From: Cryptomeria japonica
Lineage: Eukaryota; Streptophyta; Pinopsida; Cupressales; Cupressaceae
Direction: 5' to 3'
NCBI RefSeq assembly: GCF_030272615.1
Contig: NC_081406.1
Span: 460,626,072-460,690,071 of the forward strand
DNA length: 64,000 nt
Part shown: one piece after another, positions 11,701-22,854 of the stretch
Position numbering within the stretch: the stretch's first letter is position 1
Layout: each line of letters starts with the position of its first letter
The notes under the pieces: generated by a model
Seen by the model: the letters and a program-made list of their open reading frames with translations, nothing else
What the model was told of the DNA's origin: nothing
Database searches by the model: none
Position numbers and translations under genes: made by a program

Positions 11701-12915
11701 GGCATATGCTACTTTCAAGAACTTCAAGGTATATCAAATGAATGTCAAATCTGCATTTCTGAATGGAATATTAGAAGAAGAAGTTTTCATTGAACAACCT
11801 GAAGGATTTGTTGAAGACAATGATAAAGATCAGGTATGCAAATTGAACAAAGCTTTATACGGTCTGAAACAAGCACCTAGAGCATGGTATGAGAGATTGC
11901 ACTCTTATTTGATTAAGATTGGTTTTATAAGGACAAGTGAGAACAACAACATGTACATGAAGAATGATGAAAATGGAATACTAATCTCAGCCATATTTGT
12001 TGATGATATTATATTTTGTGGAAATGACTCTTTATGCAAGAACTTTGGAAATGAAATGAGCAAAGAATTTGAAATGCCATTAATCGCTGAGATAAAGTAT
12101 TTTATAGGTTTACAGATACTGCAAATGAAAAATGAGATTTTCATTACTCAATCCAAGTACATAAAGGAAATCCAAGTACTCCTATGACTACCAACTATAA
12201 ACTATCAAAGAATGATGAATCTGCATCTGTTGATGAGACACTTTACTGATCTATGATTGGAAAGTTGCAATATGTTGTAAACAACAGGCCAGATATAGCA
12301 CATGCAGTAGGTATTGTTGCAAGATTATCTATTGATCCTAAGGAAACACACATGACGACAATCAAAAGAATTCTCAGATACTTAAAAGGCACTGAAGATT
12401 ATGGCTTAATATATCAGAAAGGAAATGATTTTGATTTAAAAGTTTATACTGATGCTGATTGGGCAGGCAACATTGATGACAGGAAAAGCACAAGTGGAGG
12501 AGCTTTCTTCTTAGGAGAAAGACTAGTGAGTTGGCTTAGCAAGAAACAAGGATGTGTTTCTCAGTCAATAGCCGAAGCTGAATATGTTGCTGCAGCACTA
12601 AATTGCACCAACATTGCATGGATCAAACAACTATTGGAAGGTATAAATGAGAAAGTTACCGAGCCAGTAACTATATTCTGTGACAATACTAGTGCCATTA
12701 ATATTTCAAAGAATCCAGTTATGCACTCTAAGACAAAGCACATATCTATCAAATATCATTATCTTAGAGAAGAAGCTCAAGAGAAGAAAGTGGTGTTGGA
12801 ATATGTTATCACAAAGGAGCAAATTGCAGATATCTTCACCAAGCCACTTCCAAAGGACACTTTTAAATATCTCAGAAGTAAGGGTTCCTACCCCTATCTT
12901 CTACTCACTGACTGA
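8765..12915 (+). pseudogene. copia-2 gag-pol polyprotein
   Basis: One frame from 8765 to about 12180: gag; CCHC knuckle CLNCGKIGHMASNY (last Cys is Tyr, near 9616-9657); protease; integrase with DEYSRMM, RSDRGGEF and NGIAERRN; RT with FVDDIIFCG (about 11995-12021). RNase H (TDADWAGN, RKSTSGGAFFLG) follows in another frame after a small deletion near 12170. In-frame stops are at 9539, 9920, 10136, 10511, 11453 and 12247. The 9920 TGA falls on the Gly of the protease DSG site. The ATG at 8765 is ~50 bp after the PBS. The C-terminus (KPLPKDTFKYLRSK) is cut short where the unassigned insert begins. Confidence 0.95.
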
Positions 12916-14459
12916 GTTCGGTGAAATCATCTATTGGGACTATTTAAAATTGAGTCAATTTTATAGGCCCATTTCAAAATTTTGCTCTGCATGTCAGAAA
13001 AGTACCTAAATGAGTTAGTTTGAATGACTTAATTAGAAAGGGGGTAAATGGAGCCGGTTGATTTTCAGAGGGTAAGGCTCAGGATTCATGTCACACACCT
13101 TTCATTTGGCCTATAAAGTGTGTTGCAACCTTCAAAATTTAGTTTGGATAATTTTATTCGGAACCCATTTTGAGGGGTGAGCTGGAAGTGCATTTTAGGC
13201 ACAAATGCAGATTTTATTGAGTAGCCTACTTTGAGCGATTACATCTTTTTCCCTATTGATCGTCATGGAGAAATTCAAATTGGATTCAATTCTATGCATA
13301 AATGTGAGTCAGCCTGCAAAATTTCAAGTTCTAACGAATCCATTTGCAGTTTGTGTGGTTTGACTAGTCCCTGTTTCGACAGCTAGTCGGAGCCCTGTTT
13401 CGCACAACTGTAAAAGTTGTCTCAGTAAGCATCATGCCATAATGTTTGTTCTGGGTTATTATTGGTATAAATGATGAGCTACATTTCAAATTTAAAGCCT
13501 ATGTCAATCTGTTTGATCGGTTTTCAAAAGGGTTCATTTGGCCATCATTTTCAGTCTTCCATACTTTCAGTGTCGTATCAGTTAATGTAACCATTTTTGT
13601 GAGCACGCCGTTTGCATCCTATTAGTCTGGTGATCGAAATGAGAATTGTAAGTTTTAATATGTACTTCAAGGTATCTATGTTTCAAATTTGAGGGGATAC
13701 GGAGGTCATTTTATATTTTTGAGAAAGGCGTCATGTGTTGCCAGGACATTGACTTCATCAGGTCCGTAGTGTCCACAAAGCCAGTTTGTCATTTTTGTCG
13801 ATTAATATCTCTTTGCTCGGGACTCATCTTGAGAAACCGTTTGGTAGATTTTATGCTTGCATATCATAGTACACACCTGTCAGATGGTGTACTCTAGAAA
13901 GGTGTTTTGACAGGTTTGAAAAATATGTCTTCGCGATTAAATGCGAAAACGTGGTGCAAGTGCCTGAAAGTCGTAGAATGCGGATTAATGATTCGAAAAC
14001 GATGCTGATCGTTTCCAGAGGTATGTTTGAGGTCCATGAAGCATTTCAGTTGTTAGTTGTATGAAAACAAAAAAAAATTTAGTTGGACCCACTTTAGGGC
14101 TCGACTGCAATTCGCCAATGGGATGGTGAGAGGTGATTTCAGTTTGCTTGTTTTTTATGGATTGATGAGTGTGTTTCTTGCACTCTAGTGGCAAACCTCA
14201 AATATTTCAGAGAGATGTTAAATTTACCAATATATATTATTTATTGGGCATGCGCATATGAAAATGAAGAGGAGGTTAGTCTTACATTGAAAGAAATACT
14301 TAAAATGAATGTGGTAAAGAAGAGTTTTCATTATTTTGATAAAGGCACACAAAGATAGTCCATCATGACAATCTCTGCTATGTTTCAGTGAATAAAATTC
14401 GTAGGGTAATGGCAACCAACAAATACCTTCAAGCAAATGCAATGGTCAGCAAATGACTT

Positions 14460-15460
14460 CTTCTCTCCCCCCTGCGTGACATGGAGGATGGTAAAAGAGC
14501 AGCGTTGGAGTTTTGATGAAATGCAGCAGCAAACAACACGCAACCAAATTCAATGGCAAATGCAAAATGATAGTTCACGTGGTGAAGAGGGGGGGGGGCA
14601 GATTGAAAATTAAAGCAATTGCTAGAATACTTGTTGGGCATGGTGTTTTGGAGTTGCAGCGCTATGGTGAGTGCCAATGTACCCTACGTGGTGGATAGGG
14701 AACAACATGAAATGTGGTGTTTGAAGGATCCAGCATTGAGCTCTTAAATGAGTGCAAACAACAAGCAACCAAAACAAATGAAATCTCCTCCCTCACGTGG
14801 GTGTATGGGCAGTATTGAAACCAAGGCAATGTAAAAATCCAGACCTCCAAGTCTCACGTGGTAGTTGAAATGGTTTGCAGAATCCTCCCAGCAGTCCACG
14901 TGGGCATTGGAGAAGGGTTGCAGAAGAAATCTAAGCTGGGCATGGTGGCTGGTGAAAAAGCCATAGAAACCATTAAGCAAAAATAGAATGTTGGTATCCT
15001 CCATGTAATTTGTGGAATGGGAGTTTTGTTTTAATAAACAACAATCAAATGCAAAGTGCCCAGCACGTGGTGTGGTATGGGTAAAAGGGGATACAGCAAC
15101 AGTTTTGTAACTTCAGCATTCAGAAACCCCATCGCCCTTGCTAGCATTCTTTCCTCCCTGCTGGTAGAAGGCATTGAAGCTTTAGCAGAATGCAAAACAT
15201 ACTCACAGCAGCAACTTCCTCCTTTCGTGGAAGCCAGTGAAGGGTGGAGAGATTTTAAAAGAAGTGGAAATTGTCAGCCAGTATGGGGTTTGCATTTTTT
15301 TTATGAAACTCCAAGTAATGCAATGTGGCTAATGTGGAATGTTGTCTTCTCCTCCCTTCGCGTGATCTTTTGCAGTGTGTGTATAAGGCAATCTCCATTA
15401 AAACCCCAAGCAAGGTGCCAAAGAAGAGAGTTAGTCCTCCCTCCATGTAAAAATTTCAAG
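14460..15460 (+). repeat. Degenerate repeat array with CACGTG (G-box) cores
   Basis: Exact CACGTG occurs at 14576, 14794, 14855, 14897 and 15064. Variants occur at 14473, 14686, 15225, 15361 and 15445. Many are preceded by a pyrimidine stretch like TCCTCCCTC and followed by 50-150 bp of loosely similar sequence rich in GCAA, GGCA and ATGG words. Five copies of one 6-mer in ~500 bp is far above chance. Array edges are approximate. Confidence 0.6.
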
Positions 15461-15699
15461 TAAGATGCACTTTCTGGGCAAGTCTTTTATCCCACATTCA
15501 ATGGGAAGTGGTACTTTTTAATGTTTATAAGCAAAAACAAACACATCCATAGTGTCAAATCCATCTGGGCTTTTGATGGACGGTGCCTATGGGCGCCCAA
15601 GGTGGGCACAGATCCTGAGGTGATGGAGGAGGTGACTGAGCGGCGAGGAAGTGGACCCCACATAGGCACGCTTCCCGAAGCAAACTGGTGAATTTTGCA

Positions 15700-16040
15700 A
15701 AGAAAGGTCGGCTTAACTAGTGAGCAAGTCCGAGATGATCCGACGAAGCGTGTGATTTCGCGGGCCGAAGATGCACGCGAGTTACACCTTGTGAAATAGC
15801 GAAAAAGGTAAAGATCATGCAGGTTCCAACTGATCAGATGGTCTACGCGGTTTTGCAGGCCGAAGTTGCTTGCCAGTTAAGCCCTACGAAACAACGAAAT
15901 GCGAAATGGTGAAAAAGGCGAAAATGCAGCATGGTAAAGGTCGAGCAAGTTCGGAGCAGATCGATGGCCTGTGTAGTTTCATGGAGTGAAGATGCGCGCT
16001 GGATAAGCCCTACGAAATGGCAAAAGCCAGGTGGTGCACA
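15700..16040 (+). repeat. Three degenerate ~100-bp tandem units
   Basis: Three units near 15711-15815, 15816-15930 and 15931-16030 share, in order: GAGCAAGT or similar, a GATCNGATG-like word, a GGCCGAAGWTGC-like word, CCCTACGAAA and GGTGAAAAAGG. GC content is well above the surroundings. The units are too diverged for exact borders. Confidence 0.5.
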
Positions 16041-17828
16041 AGTGGTAGGTCCAGTCAGCGGTCCAGTAGGTGGGTCTCGGTGAGGTGGCGATGACGTGGC
16101 ACCTAGGTGGACGACAAGCAAGCGGACACGTGGCCATCACATGGCAAAGCATTAGGGCACAATCAGAGAAAAAATCAAATTTAAAATTAGTAAATTACAT
16201 AGTGCAAACTATATCAAATAAATGAAAAATTTAAATGGTGTGCACAAATGGGGAATTAATTCGCCCAGGGCTCAATTTTGGCCAAAATATAAAGTGTTAT
16301 ATGTTTTCGGAAAGCTCTCGAAATGGGGAATCTGATTATGGAGTTAATTTTGGAAAAGATCAGATATTTTGGGAGAAATTTGGTCAAGAATGAAATTCAG
16401 TTAGAGAGGAGACACTTGGCAATTCAGTTGCAGATTTGATTTGGTTCCCTCTCCTTCTTATTCCCAATTCTTCTCATTTGTAAGGGTTTTAGAATTCTGT
16501 GAGAGTGGCTCCAGTTTTCATGGCTTCCATTTTCTAAAGATCTTGACGCATGTTTGTAAATGCTTCTTTTTGGTTTCAAGGTATAGAGATTTCAATGCAG
16601 TGTTGTAAATGTGGTTTTAGTTGCAGGTCTTGCTTGTGTCAGGCATAAGTAAATTCCACACAATATTGTCTCTAGGTATGTATTTCATTATCATAAATTG
16701 AATCCTCAAGGAGGATGAAATTAGTCAATTTCAAGGAGATTGTTGTGGCTGTTGATAGGTATCCTTCAGTGAAGGTTTTAAATTCTGTAGGCAGTCATAA
16801 ATGATGAAATATGTATCCAGATCTGATAAATTTGTGACTGAATCAAATAGTGCATTAATAATAGGTATTGATGCATGAATATCTTGTCTAAGGAAAATAA
16901 ACTTGCTTCTATGATTTATATTTGTAGCTATGTGTGTGACTCTGTTTCCCAATGAACAAGGCACTAGTCTTTGATAGATTTGGGAATGGTCTCAGAACAA
17001 CAATTTTAAAAAAAAATCTATTTCCCTTTATGTTTAGGGGTTGTGCTCTTTCATTCCAAGCTCTTTTTCATTTGTGGTTTATATAGATCTAGGCAATCTA
17101 TAGTGTGTTTCTAAATTGGATGAGTTTGTGGAATGCTCTATCTGCTTCATTGATGCTGTCATGGTGAGTGAATAAGTTTGATTCAGTGCATCAAAAGGGT
17201 GTCCCCCCCTAGGTCTAGCAGAACTTGAAGTGTAGGAGGACCAATTAAGGTCCTATGTTATGTTGTCCAAGCCCTGATGTGTTTCATAGACTGAAATTGG
17301 CCATTTCATAGAAGGATTGCAGGTATACTTAGGTTATCACTTTTGGTGAACAACAGCATCAATCCGATGACTCGATTGAAAATATTTTGGGGAGTTGATG
17401 CTGGAGTTATACACTTTAGAATGTTTTCTAAAAGTGTACTGGAAGTAATACTAGAATATTACAGAGAATGATACAGGGAACAGGAATTGAAGACAAATGC
17501 TCTAACCGAGACTCAGTTGATACACAACAGCAGGAAATAACTTCTTACAGAAACAAATTATGTTTTAGTTCTTTTCTTTTTTTTTGGCATTGTTGTCAAA
17601 GGAGGAGAAGACCAATGTACGAGAGAAGATCTACCAATGGGGGAGAATACCTACCAAAGGGGGAGAAGACTAATATATGGGAGAAGACTGAAAGAAAACT
17701 ACAGATTGAAATAAAGACTGAAAATAGAAGAGAAGTCTAATGTATGGGGGAGAGCATTTCAAGCATTTCACAATCACAACAATCCAAATCTTTTAAAGGT
17801 CAAATCAATTGGTTTTACCATCAATTCC

Positions 17829-17840
17829 AAAGGGGGAGAT
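17829..17840 (+). other. copia-2 polypurine tract
   Basis: AAAGGGGGAGAT directly before the 3' LTR, the primer site for plus-strand DNA. Further purine runs of the same type lie upstream (17638, 17655, 17679, 17742). Confidence 0.92.
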
Positions 17841-19372
17841 TGTTGGCAATATTACATTATAATAGACAATGAAAGATTGTTGACATTTCAATAAGGATAT
17901 TGAGAAGGTTGTTGATGATTATGGACATAACTGATTAAAGATGTTTTACTATCTTGATATTATTATTTTGTCATTGATGTCAAGAAATTGATTTTCTAAT
18001 TCAATATGATGTTGCCATATCTTGAGAAGTGTGATATGAATATTATAAAGAAGTCGGTAAAAGACACAGGGAAGAATATGATGAATAAGGGGATAAGTTA
18101 TTCAATGGGCAACTACTACCTAGTTAGACAATGATGAGATCGTGATGTTTTAGATTGTTTTAACATCATACATATATTGTAAAATGTAAAGGTTAATACT
18201 ATACTATGTTATCAAGCAAAGAACCTAGTTGGTAAACCCTAAGGAACCTAGTCGGTAAACCCTAAGGTTATCACTATCGGTTAATGAAGGCAGAATGTCT
18301 ACCGAGTAAAGTTTAGTATTCACCGAGTTGCAACCAAGCTATAACAAAATGCATTAAATGTTAACATGTGATATTTAATGAAGGAAGCTGACGAGCTGGA
18401 GCAAATTCAATGATTGGTAAGCTATGTATGAAGATTGTTAAAGAATCTATGGTAAAGAAAGATCGGTATGAAGATCTACAGCTCGGATTGAACCGCAATA
18501 CCCTAACACAAGTTCCAAGGCAAATATGCAAGTTCCAAGGTGGGGTGAAATGTTTTCAGATCAAAGAATACATTGAACCTGGACAAGATTGAAGATCTGG
18601 CTATAATTGATCATCGAAAATGTGATCAAGGAGATTAAGTGGTTAGAAGATTGTTTATAAATAGGAAACTATTGATAAACAATGTATGTGGGGAAGTGTA
18701 TGCACAGGGATGCTACATAGTGATTACCGAGCATAGAAGCTTGAAGACCTGTTAGAATAACAGAGTATAGATGCCCAACAGATAGACAAGATTAGTTCTA
18801 TGTCTATATTGTATTGAACAAATAGGAATCTTCTTTAGCATTTTAGATGTGAAGTTGCAGATAGATTTTTATCACTGTTATTTTGTGAAAGTGATAGAAA
18901 ATCTCTTAACCGAGTGGACTTAACAGTCTTATATGTAGATTCTCTAGCAAGGTGACATTCTTATTGAGTGTTTGAAATCCTTTGACAAGGTCACTTCTAA
19001 CAAAGTGAAGATCCTAACAGATCTGAGGGAAATCCCTTAACCGGGTCACATCTAGCAATGTGTTTGTAATCTTTAACAGGATTTTCTTTTAACCGAGCAT
19101 ACTCTAGAAGCGTATATTTCTTAGTGGGTCCAAAATCCCATAGTGGTTTTTCCCTATTTGGGTTTCCATGTTAAATCTGGTGTTATGAGGTTTATATTGT
19201 TCATATGCTTATGAGTTTGCATGTTTGACAGTTTTTGGTTATATGACTGATATATACGTTACCGAGGTTGAATCTGATGTTTTAATGGATGATTAAGCTT
19301 GTATGATTCACCCCCCCCCTCTCTTTTTGTTGGCTATTAGATCTGTAGTTATATTAATTATCAGAACTATCA
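17841..19372 (+). repeat. copia-2 3' LTR
   Basis: Starts TGTTGGCAAT, ends ACTATCA and pairs with 7143-8700. It has two rather than three telo-box repeats (18221-18267), which explains most of the 26-bp length difference. TATA box at 18656-18664. Confidence 0.95.
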
Positions 19373-19377
19373 CTTAC

Positions 19378-21116
19378 TTGGGGCTTTCGTTATGCCATGA
19401 TCCTTCGGATACCTTTTGGGGAGCCTTGGTTGATAAATTCCACAAAAAGCTATCTGGATGGAAGGGTGCTCTTCTTAGTCAAGCAGGTAAGGTTCAATTG
19501 CTGAGGTCCACTCTTCAAAGTATTCCTCTCTATGCTATCAGTCTATTTACGATTCCTGATAAGTATGCTGAGGCCATTGAAAAGATTCAGAGATCCCTTT
19601 TATGGATAGGGGTTGAGGAGGAGAAGACTATAAAGAAAGGAGGTCTGGGCCTTAGAGGAATAAGAGACATGAATAATTACCTTATGGCCAAGCGGATTTG
19701 GAGAGGTTATAGAAATCAAGGAGAGTGGAAAATGATATGGGATAACAAATATAAAAGTCAATGTCCGAACCTTCAAAGCTTCCTCAAGGCGGAGATTATC
19801 CCAATTGGATCTAGCATATACCAAAATGTATCTAGGACAAGAGACTTAATTGCCAAAGGTACAGAATGGAAATTGGGAAAAGGGAATCTTATTAGATTCT
19901 GGGAAGACCCTTGGCTTCTAGAGACCCCTTTGAATGAAAATTCTGAGTGGAACAAATTTTAGAATCAATGCAAGGAAAGATTTGGAACCAAGGTGGAGGA
20001 TTACTAGAAAGATGGACAGTGGAAGGACTTGTCTCAGGTGGACCAGTCATGAACTCTATGGCGAGGATTGAAGAAGAAGACAATTTAATTTGGAAACTTA
20101 TAGCTAGTGGTTCTTTTACAACTGCCTCTCTGTATCATCAACAATTCTACAACATGGAAAGTCCATGCTGGGCTAAAGCATGGGTGAAAGGCCTCACACC
20201 TAAGATAGACATTTTCTTCTGGATAGCCATTCAAGATAAAATTCTTACTACTGAGAATATCAGAAAAAGAGGTTTTAGCATGCCTAGTTTTTGTATTCTT
20301 TGTAAGTAGAATGAGGAGACTATAAACTATATGCTCTTTCATTGCCCTTTCTCTATTGATGTTTGGGGAAGTTGTCTGGATCACTTCAAAGTTAGTTCGG
20401 GTTTCCCCAACTCAATTCAGGAGATTTTCAATTCAAGGCATCATCCTTCAAAAAACAAAACCACTACCTTATTATGGAAAATTGCTTTACCTCACATGTG
20501 TTGGGGCATATGGAAAGAGAGAAATGATAGAGTTTTCAAAGAAAACACTACTAAGGCTAAAATTATGTTTGAAAAAATAACTAGTATAGTGGAAAATATG
20601 AATATCATAGGTAGTATGGATACTCCTCATGATAAGGATGATCAGTTTATCTACAAAAAGTGGAGATTAAAGGTTCAAGAGTGCTTTCAGAGCAACCCTA
20701 GAGAGGGAGTGATATGGATCAGCCCACCCAAGGGATGAATGAAAATCAATTTTGATGGGGCCTCAAAGGGTAACCTGGGTGTTGTAGGATGTGGCGTGGT
20801 CCTAAGGGATGAATGGGGAATATGCAAAATCATAAAATGTATTCCCATAGGAAATCAGACTAATCATGTTGCCAAAGCCATGGCGGCTTACCATGGGATG
20901 AACCTTGCCAAGGAAGCCAAATGCACTAAATTTTGGTGTGAAGGAGACTCCTTAAACATAATCAATTACTTAAATATGAAATTCCCGCCCTCTTGGTCAA
21001 TTAGTAATGCTATTAAAGAAACTAGCAAAATCAGCGAAGAATTTGAAATGTGTGTTTTTACACGTGTATAGGGAGGCCAACTCCTGTGTTGACTGGGCAA
21101 CCAACCTGGCTTGCTA
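19378..21116 (+). pseudogene. LINE ORF2, C-terminal part: RT thumb, zinc-binding domain, RNase H
   Basis: Continues the RT cut at 7142 with LGLSLCHDP. A LINE RT thumb follows (WKGALLSQAGKVQLL), then a zinc-binding RVT domain (WKLIASGSFTTASLY ... CILCK ... HCPF, 20085-20350) and an RNase H domain (INFDGASKGN at ~20742; CEGDSLNIINY; HVYREAN near 21060-21080). RNase H removes template RNA. Damage: frameshifts near 19960 and 21060, TAG at 20308 and TGA at 20736. The conserved RNase H Glu in the A(E)A motif is Lys (AAA, 20874-20876). Confidence 0.92.
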
Positions 21117-21276
21117 AATGAGAGACATCATTACTAGTTATGGTGAAATGGAGATTGCAAGTGAAATGAAATCCTTTCTCAGTCATGACCAGAGCCAGAC
21201 AAGACAATGTGGTACTTTTAATCATTATTTTTAATGACCTTTCCACCTTTTTCGATGCAGGGTTTTCTCGAAGATA

Positions 21277-21495
21277 ATGAGCATTTATATAGGTGCCTTA
21301 TCATTATTATTTGGCACAGATTCTGGGTGCTATTATAGAATAACCATAGAAACCAGAGGAGAGGATATCAAATTGAGAGAAGGAATTACAAGGAAGGTGC
21401 CAGAAAAATGGGAGGTAACAAGAAAAGATTTGAACCTACTTCTTGCTTTGATTGGAGAAAGAACAAAGAATTCTGGGATATCCTTTAGCAGGGGG
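21277..21495 (+). pseudogene. LINE ORF3, 5' part (extra ORF after RNase H)
   Basis: An open frame from ATG 21277, about 160 bp after the RNase H end, running to the G1 insertion point at 21495. About 73 codons, ending ...NSGISFSR. When G1 is removed with one GGGGG, coding potential resumes at once (GLNVFMEWLSGKD), although one base appears shifted at the junction. LINEs normally have two ORFs, so this third one is unexpected. See the longer part at 52959-54470 for the recognisable domain. Confidence 0.6.
21491..21495. repeat. TSD of gypsy G1 (mate at 52954-52958)
   Basis: GGGGG on both sides of G1. The LTRs start TG at 21496 and end CA at 52953. The right side has a sixth G, so the border could shift by one base. 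Confidence 0.85.
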
Positions 21496-22761
21496 TGATA
21501 AGTCAATGCTTTAACATGTTTTTTATCATGACTCTTAGGTTTTTTGGTATCTTTTGGGTTGCATTGTGGTAGTAAAGTATTGTGAATATACTATATGTAA
21601 TCCATGCTTTAAAACTAAACTTAAGAAATCAGGTTTGAACTTTGTCAGTTAATTCCTGTAGCCATGCCAATTTATTCCTGCAGCCAAATGATTTGTCCCT
21701 GTGATATGCAGATTATTTAGGATAATGTCATATGTGAGTTAATAAATGTATTAATTAAGTAAGATACATATGCATGTCCTTGTATGTTGTTTTTGTTTTA
21801 GTGCAGATAATAATTGATGCTGCGGTGGATGATTTTATTTTGCGCCTAAGGACTGGAGAATCACGTTCAGATAAATGGAGGTCAAACTGAAGGGGATTCG
21901 AGCAAGCACAATATATGGTATAATCAGAGCAGTCATACTTCACCATGGGAGTTTAACTCTGGTGCATATTGAATTCACAAAATATCGCTTTGGTGTGCAA
22001 AGACTGTGGTTCGGTTTCAAATCCACGGTTCCTGCAGTCAAGCTCTCAGTTATCTCCTTCATCTGACAATTATCCACCTCTTCTTCTAGGTGTAACTTGA
22101 GTTGTCCATTGTAGTTGATCTTTTCTTTATAATAAGCTCTTCCTTCTTTCTTAGAGTTAGACAAGATGGAAAGGAATTGAGCAGAGTTTTGTCAAGCATT
22201 CTGCATTTTTCTCTTTTAGAATATGTAATCATTTTTAGGAAGAAATGAATAAGAATATGTTGTTTTGATCTGTTAATAGTACTTTGTTGGGAGCTTGATA
22301 TCACTCATCCAAGGGGGCCCACTTGGTGAGTGATCCTATGTTTATGATCATTGAAGTTAGTTTTTACTTAGTTGCAGTAGAAGTTAATGAATGGATTGTT
22401 CCTGTGGCCACTGGAAATAGATCCGTTGACTGTTCTTGCAACCAAGACAGAATGGTGTGATTTCTGTTATTTTCATTAGATCATTTCAGTAGTGTTTTAT
22501 GAAGCTTTCATGTAGCCTTTTATGATTTCCATTCCTCCCTTTCCTTTCTGCATAATGTTAGTAATTGTAGTAATGCAGAATAATCTTTTAAGGAGCTTAG
22601 TGCATATATATTGCAGACCCATTTCAAGTTTTACGTTCTTGGATTGATAACTAAATGAACACCGGCCATGAAAATAGTAAACTCTACCATATGAATGTCC
22701 AAACTTCGGATTGAGATTTCAATTAGAGGTATTATTATTATCATTATAGTTAATGTAGATA
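21496..22761 (+). repeat. G1 5' LTR
   Basis: Starts TGATAAGTCAATGC and ends TAGATA (CA in the 3' copy changed to TA). Matches 51687-52953 along its whole length. Several TTCCTGYAGCC-like words occur here and again in the linker at 28330-28480. Confidence 0.95.
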
Positions 22762-22783
22762 TTTTTGGCATCGTTGTTGGGGA
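22762..22783 (+). other. G1 primer binding site
   Basis: TTTTTGGCATCGTTGTTGGG directly after the LTR. The usual tRNA-Asp PBS of Athila/Tat elements is TGGCGCCGTTGCCGGGGA; the differences here are C/G to T/A transitions, as expected from decay. Confidence 0.85.
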
Positions 22784-22854
22784 TTGTGTCAAGCTAAGAA
22801 CCTTTTATGATTATTTTAGTTTCTAGTTAATTGTTTGAAATTTCATGAATCTGC

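Larger units (their letters stand above)
12916..17480 (+). other. Unassigned ~4.6 kb segment inside copia-2, between pol and PPT
   Basis: No retroelement protein or other recognisable coding region was found; open frames stay under about 140 codons and look random. Copia pol stops abruptly near 12885, and copia-like 3' UTR with purine tracts resumes near 17480-17600. The segment holds a CACGTG array (14460-15460), a GC-rich degenerate repeat (15700-16040), and a 16.45-16.56 kb stretch resembling a gene leader, without a supported ORF. It could be a captured genomic piece, another element's non-coding part, or a family-specific 3' region. No TSD or terminal repeat was found at its edges. Confidence 0.6.
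7143..19372 (+). mobile_element. Ty1/copia element copy 2 (full length with LTRs and TSD)
   Basis: TG...CA LTRs of 1558 and 1532 bp, an initiator-tRNA-Met-type PBS, gag-pol in one frame, a PPT, and exact 5-bp TSDs (CTTAC at 7138-7142 and 19373-19377). Removing the element restores the LINE RT frame. At 12.2 kb it is longer than most copia elements because about 4.6 kb of unassigned DNA lies between pol and the PPT. LTRs differ by a few percent by eye. Confidence 0.97.

Noticed and set aside
15056-15463. 135-codon plus-strand ORF in the copia-2 insert
   Set aside because: It overlaps the CACGTG repeat array, has no recognisable domain, and a frame on the other strand is about as open. Chance ORF.
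16440-16600. Host gene first exon in the copia-2 insert
   Set aside because: The TC-rich leader and an ATG (near 16519) look tempting, but the frame stops within a few codons and no continuing exon was found.
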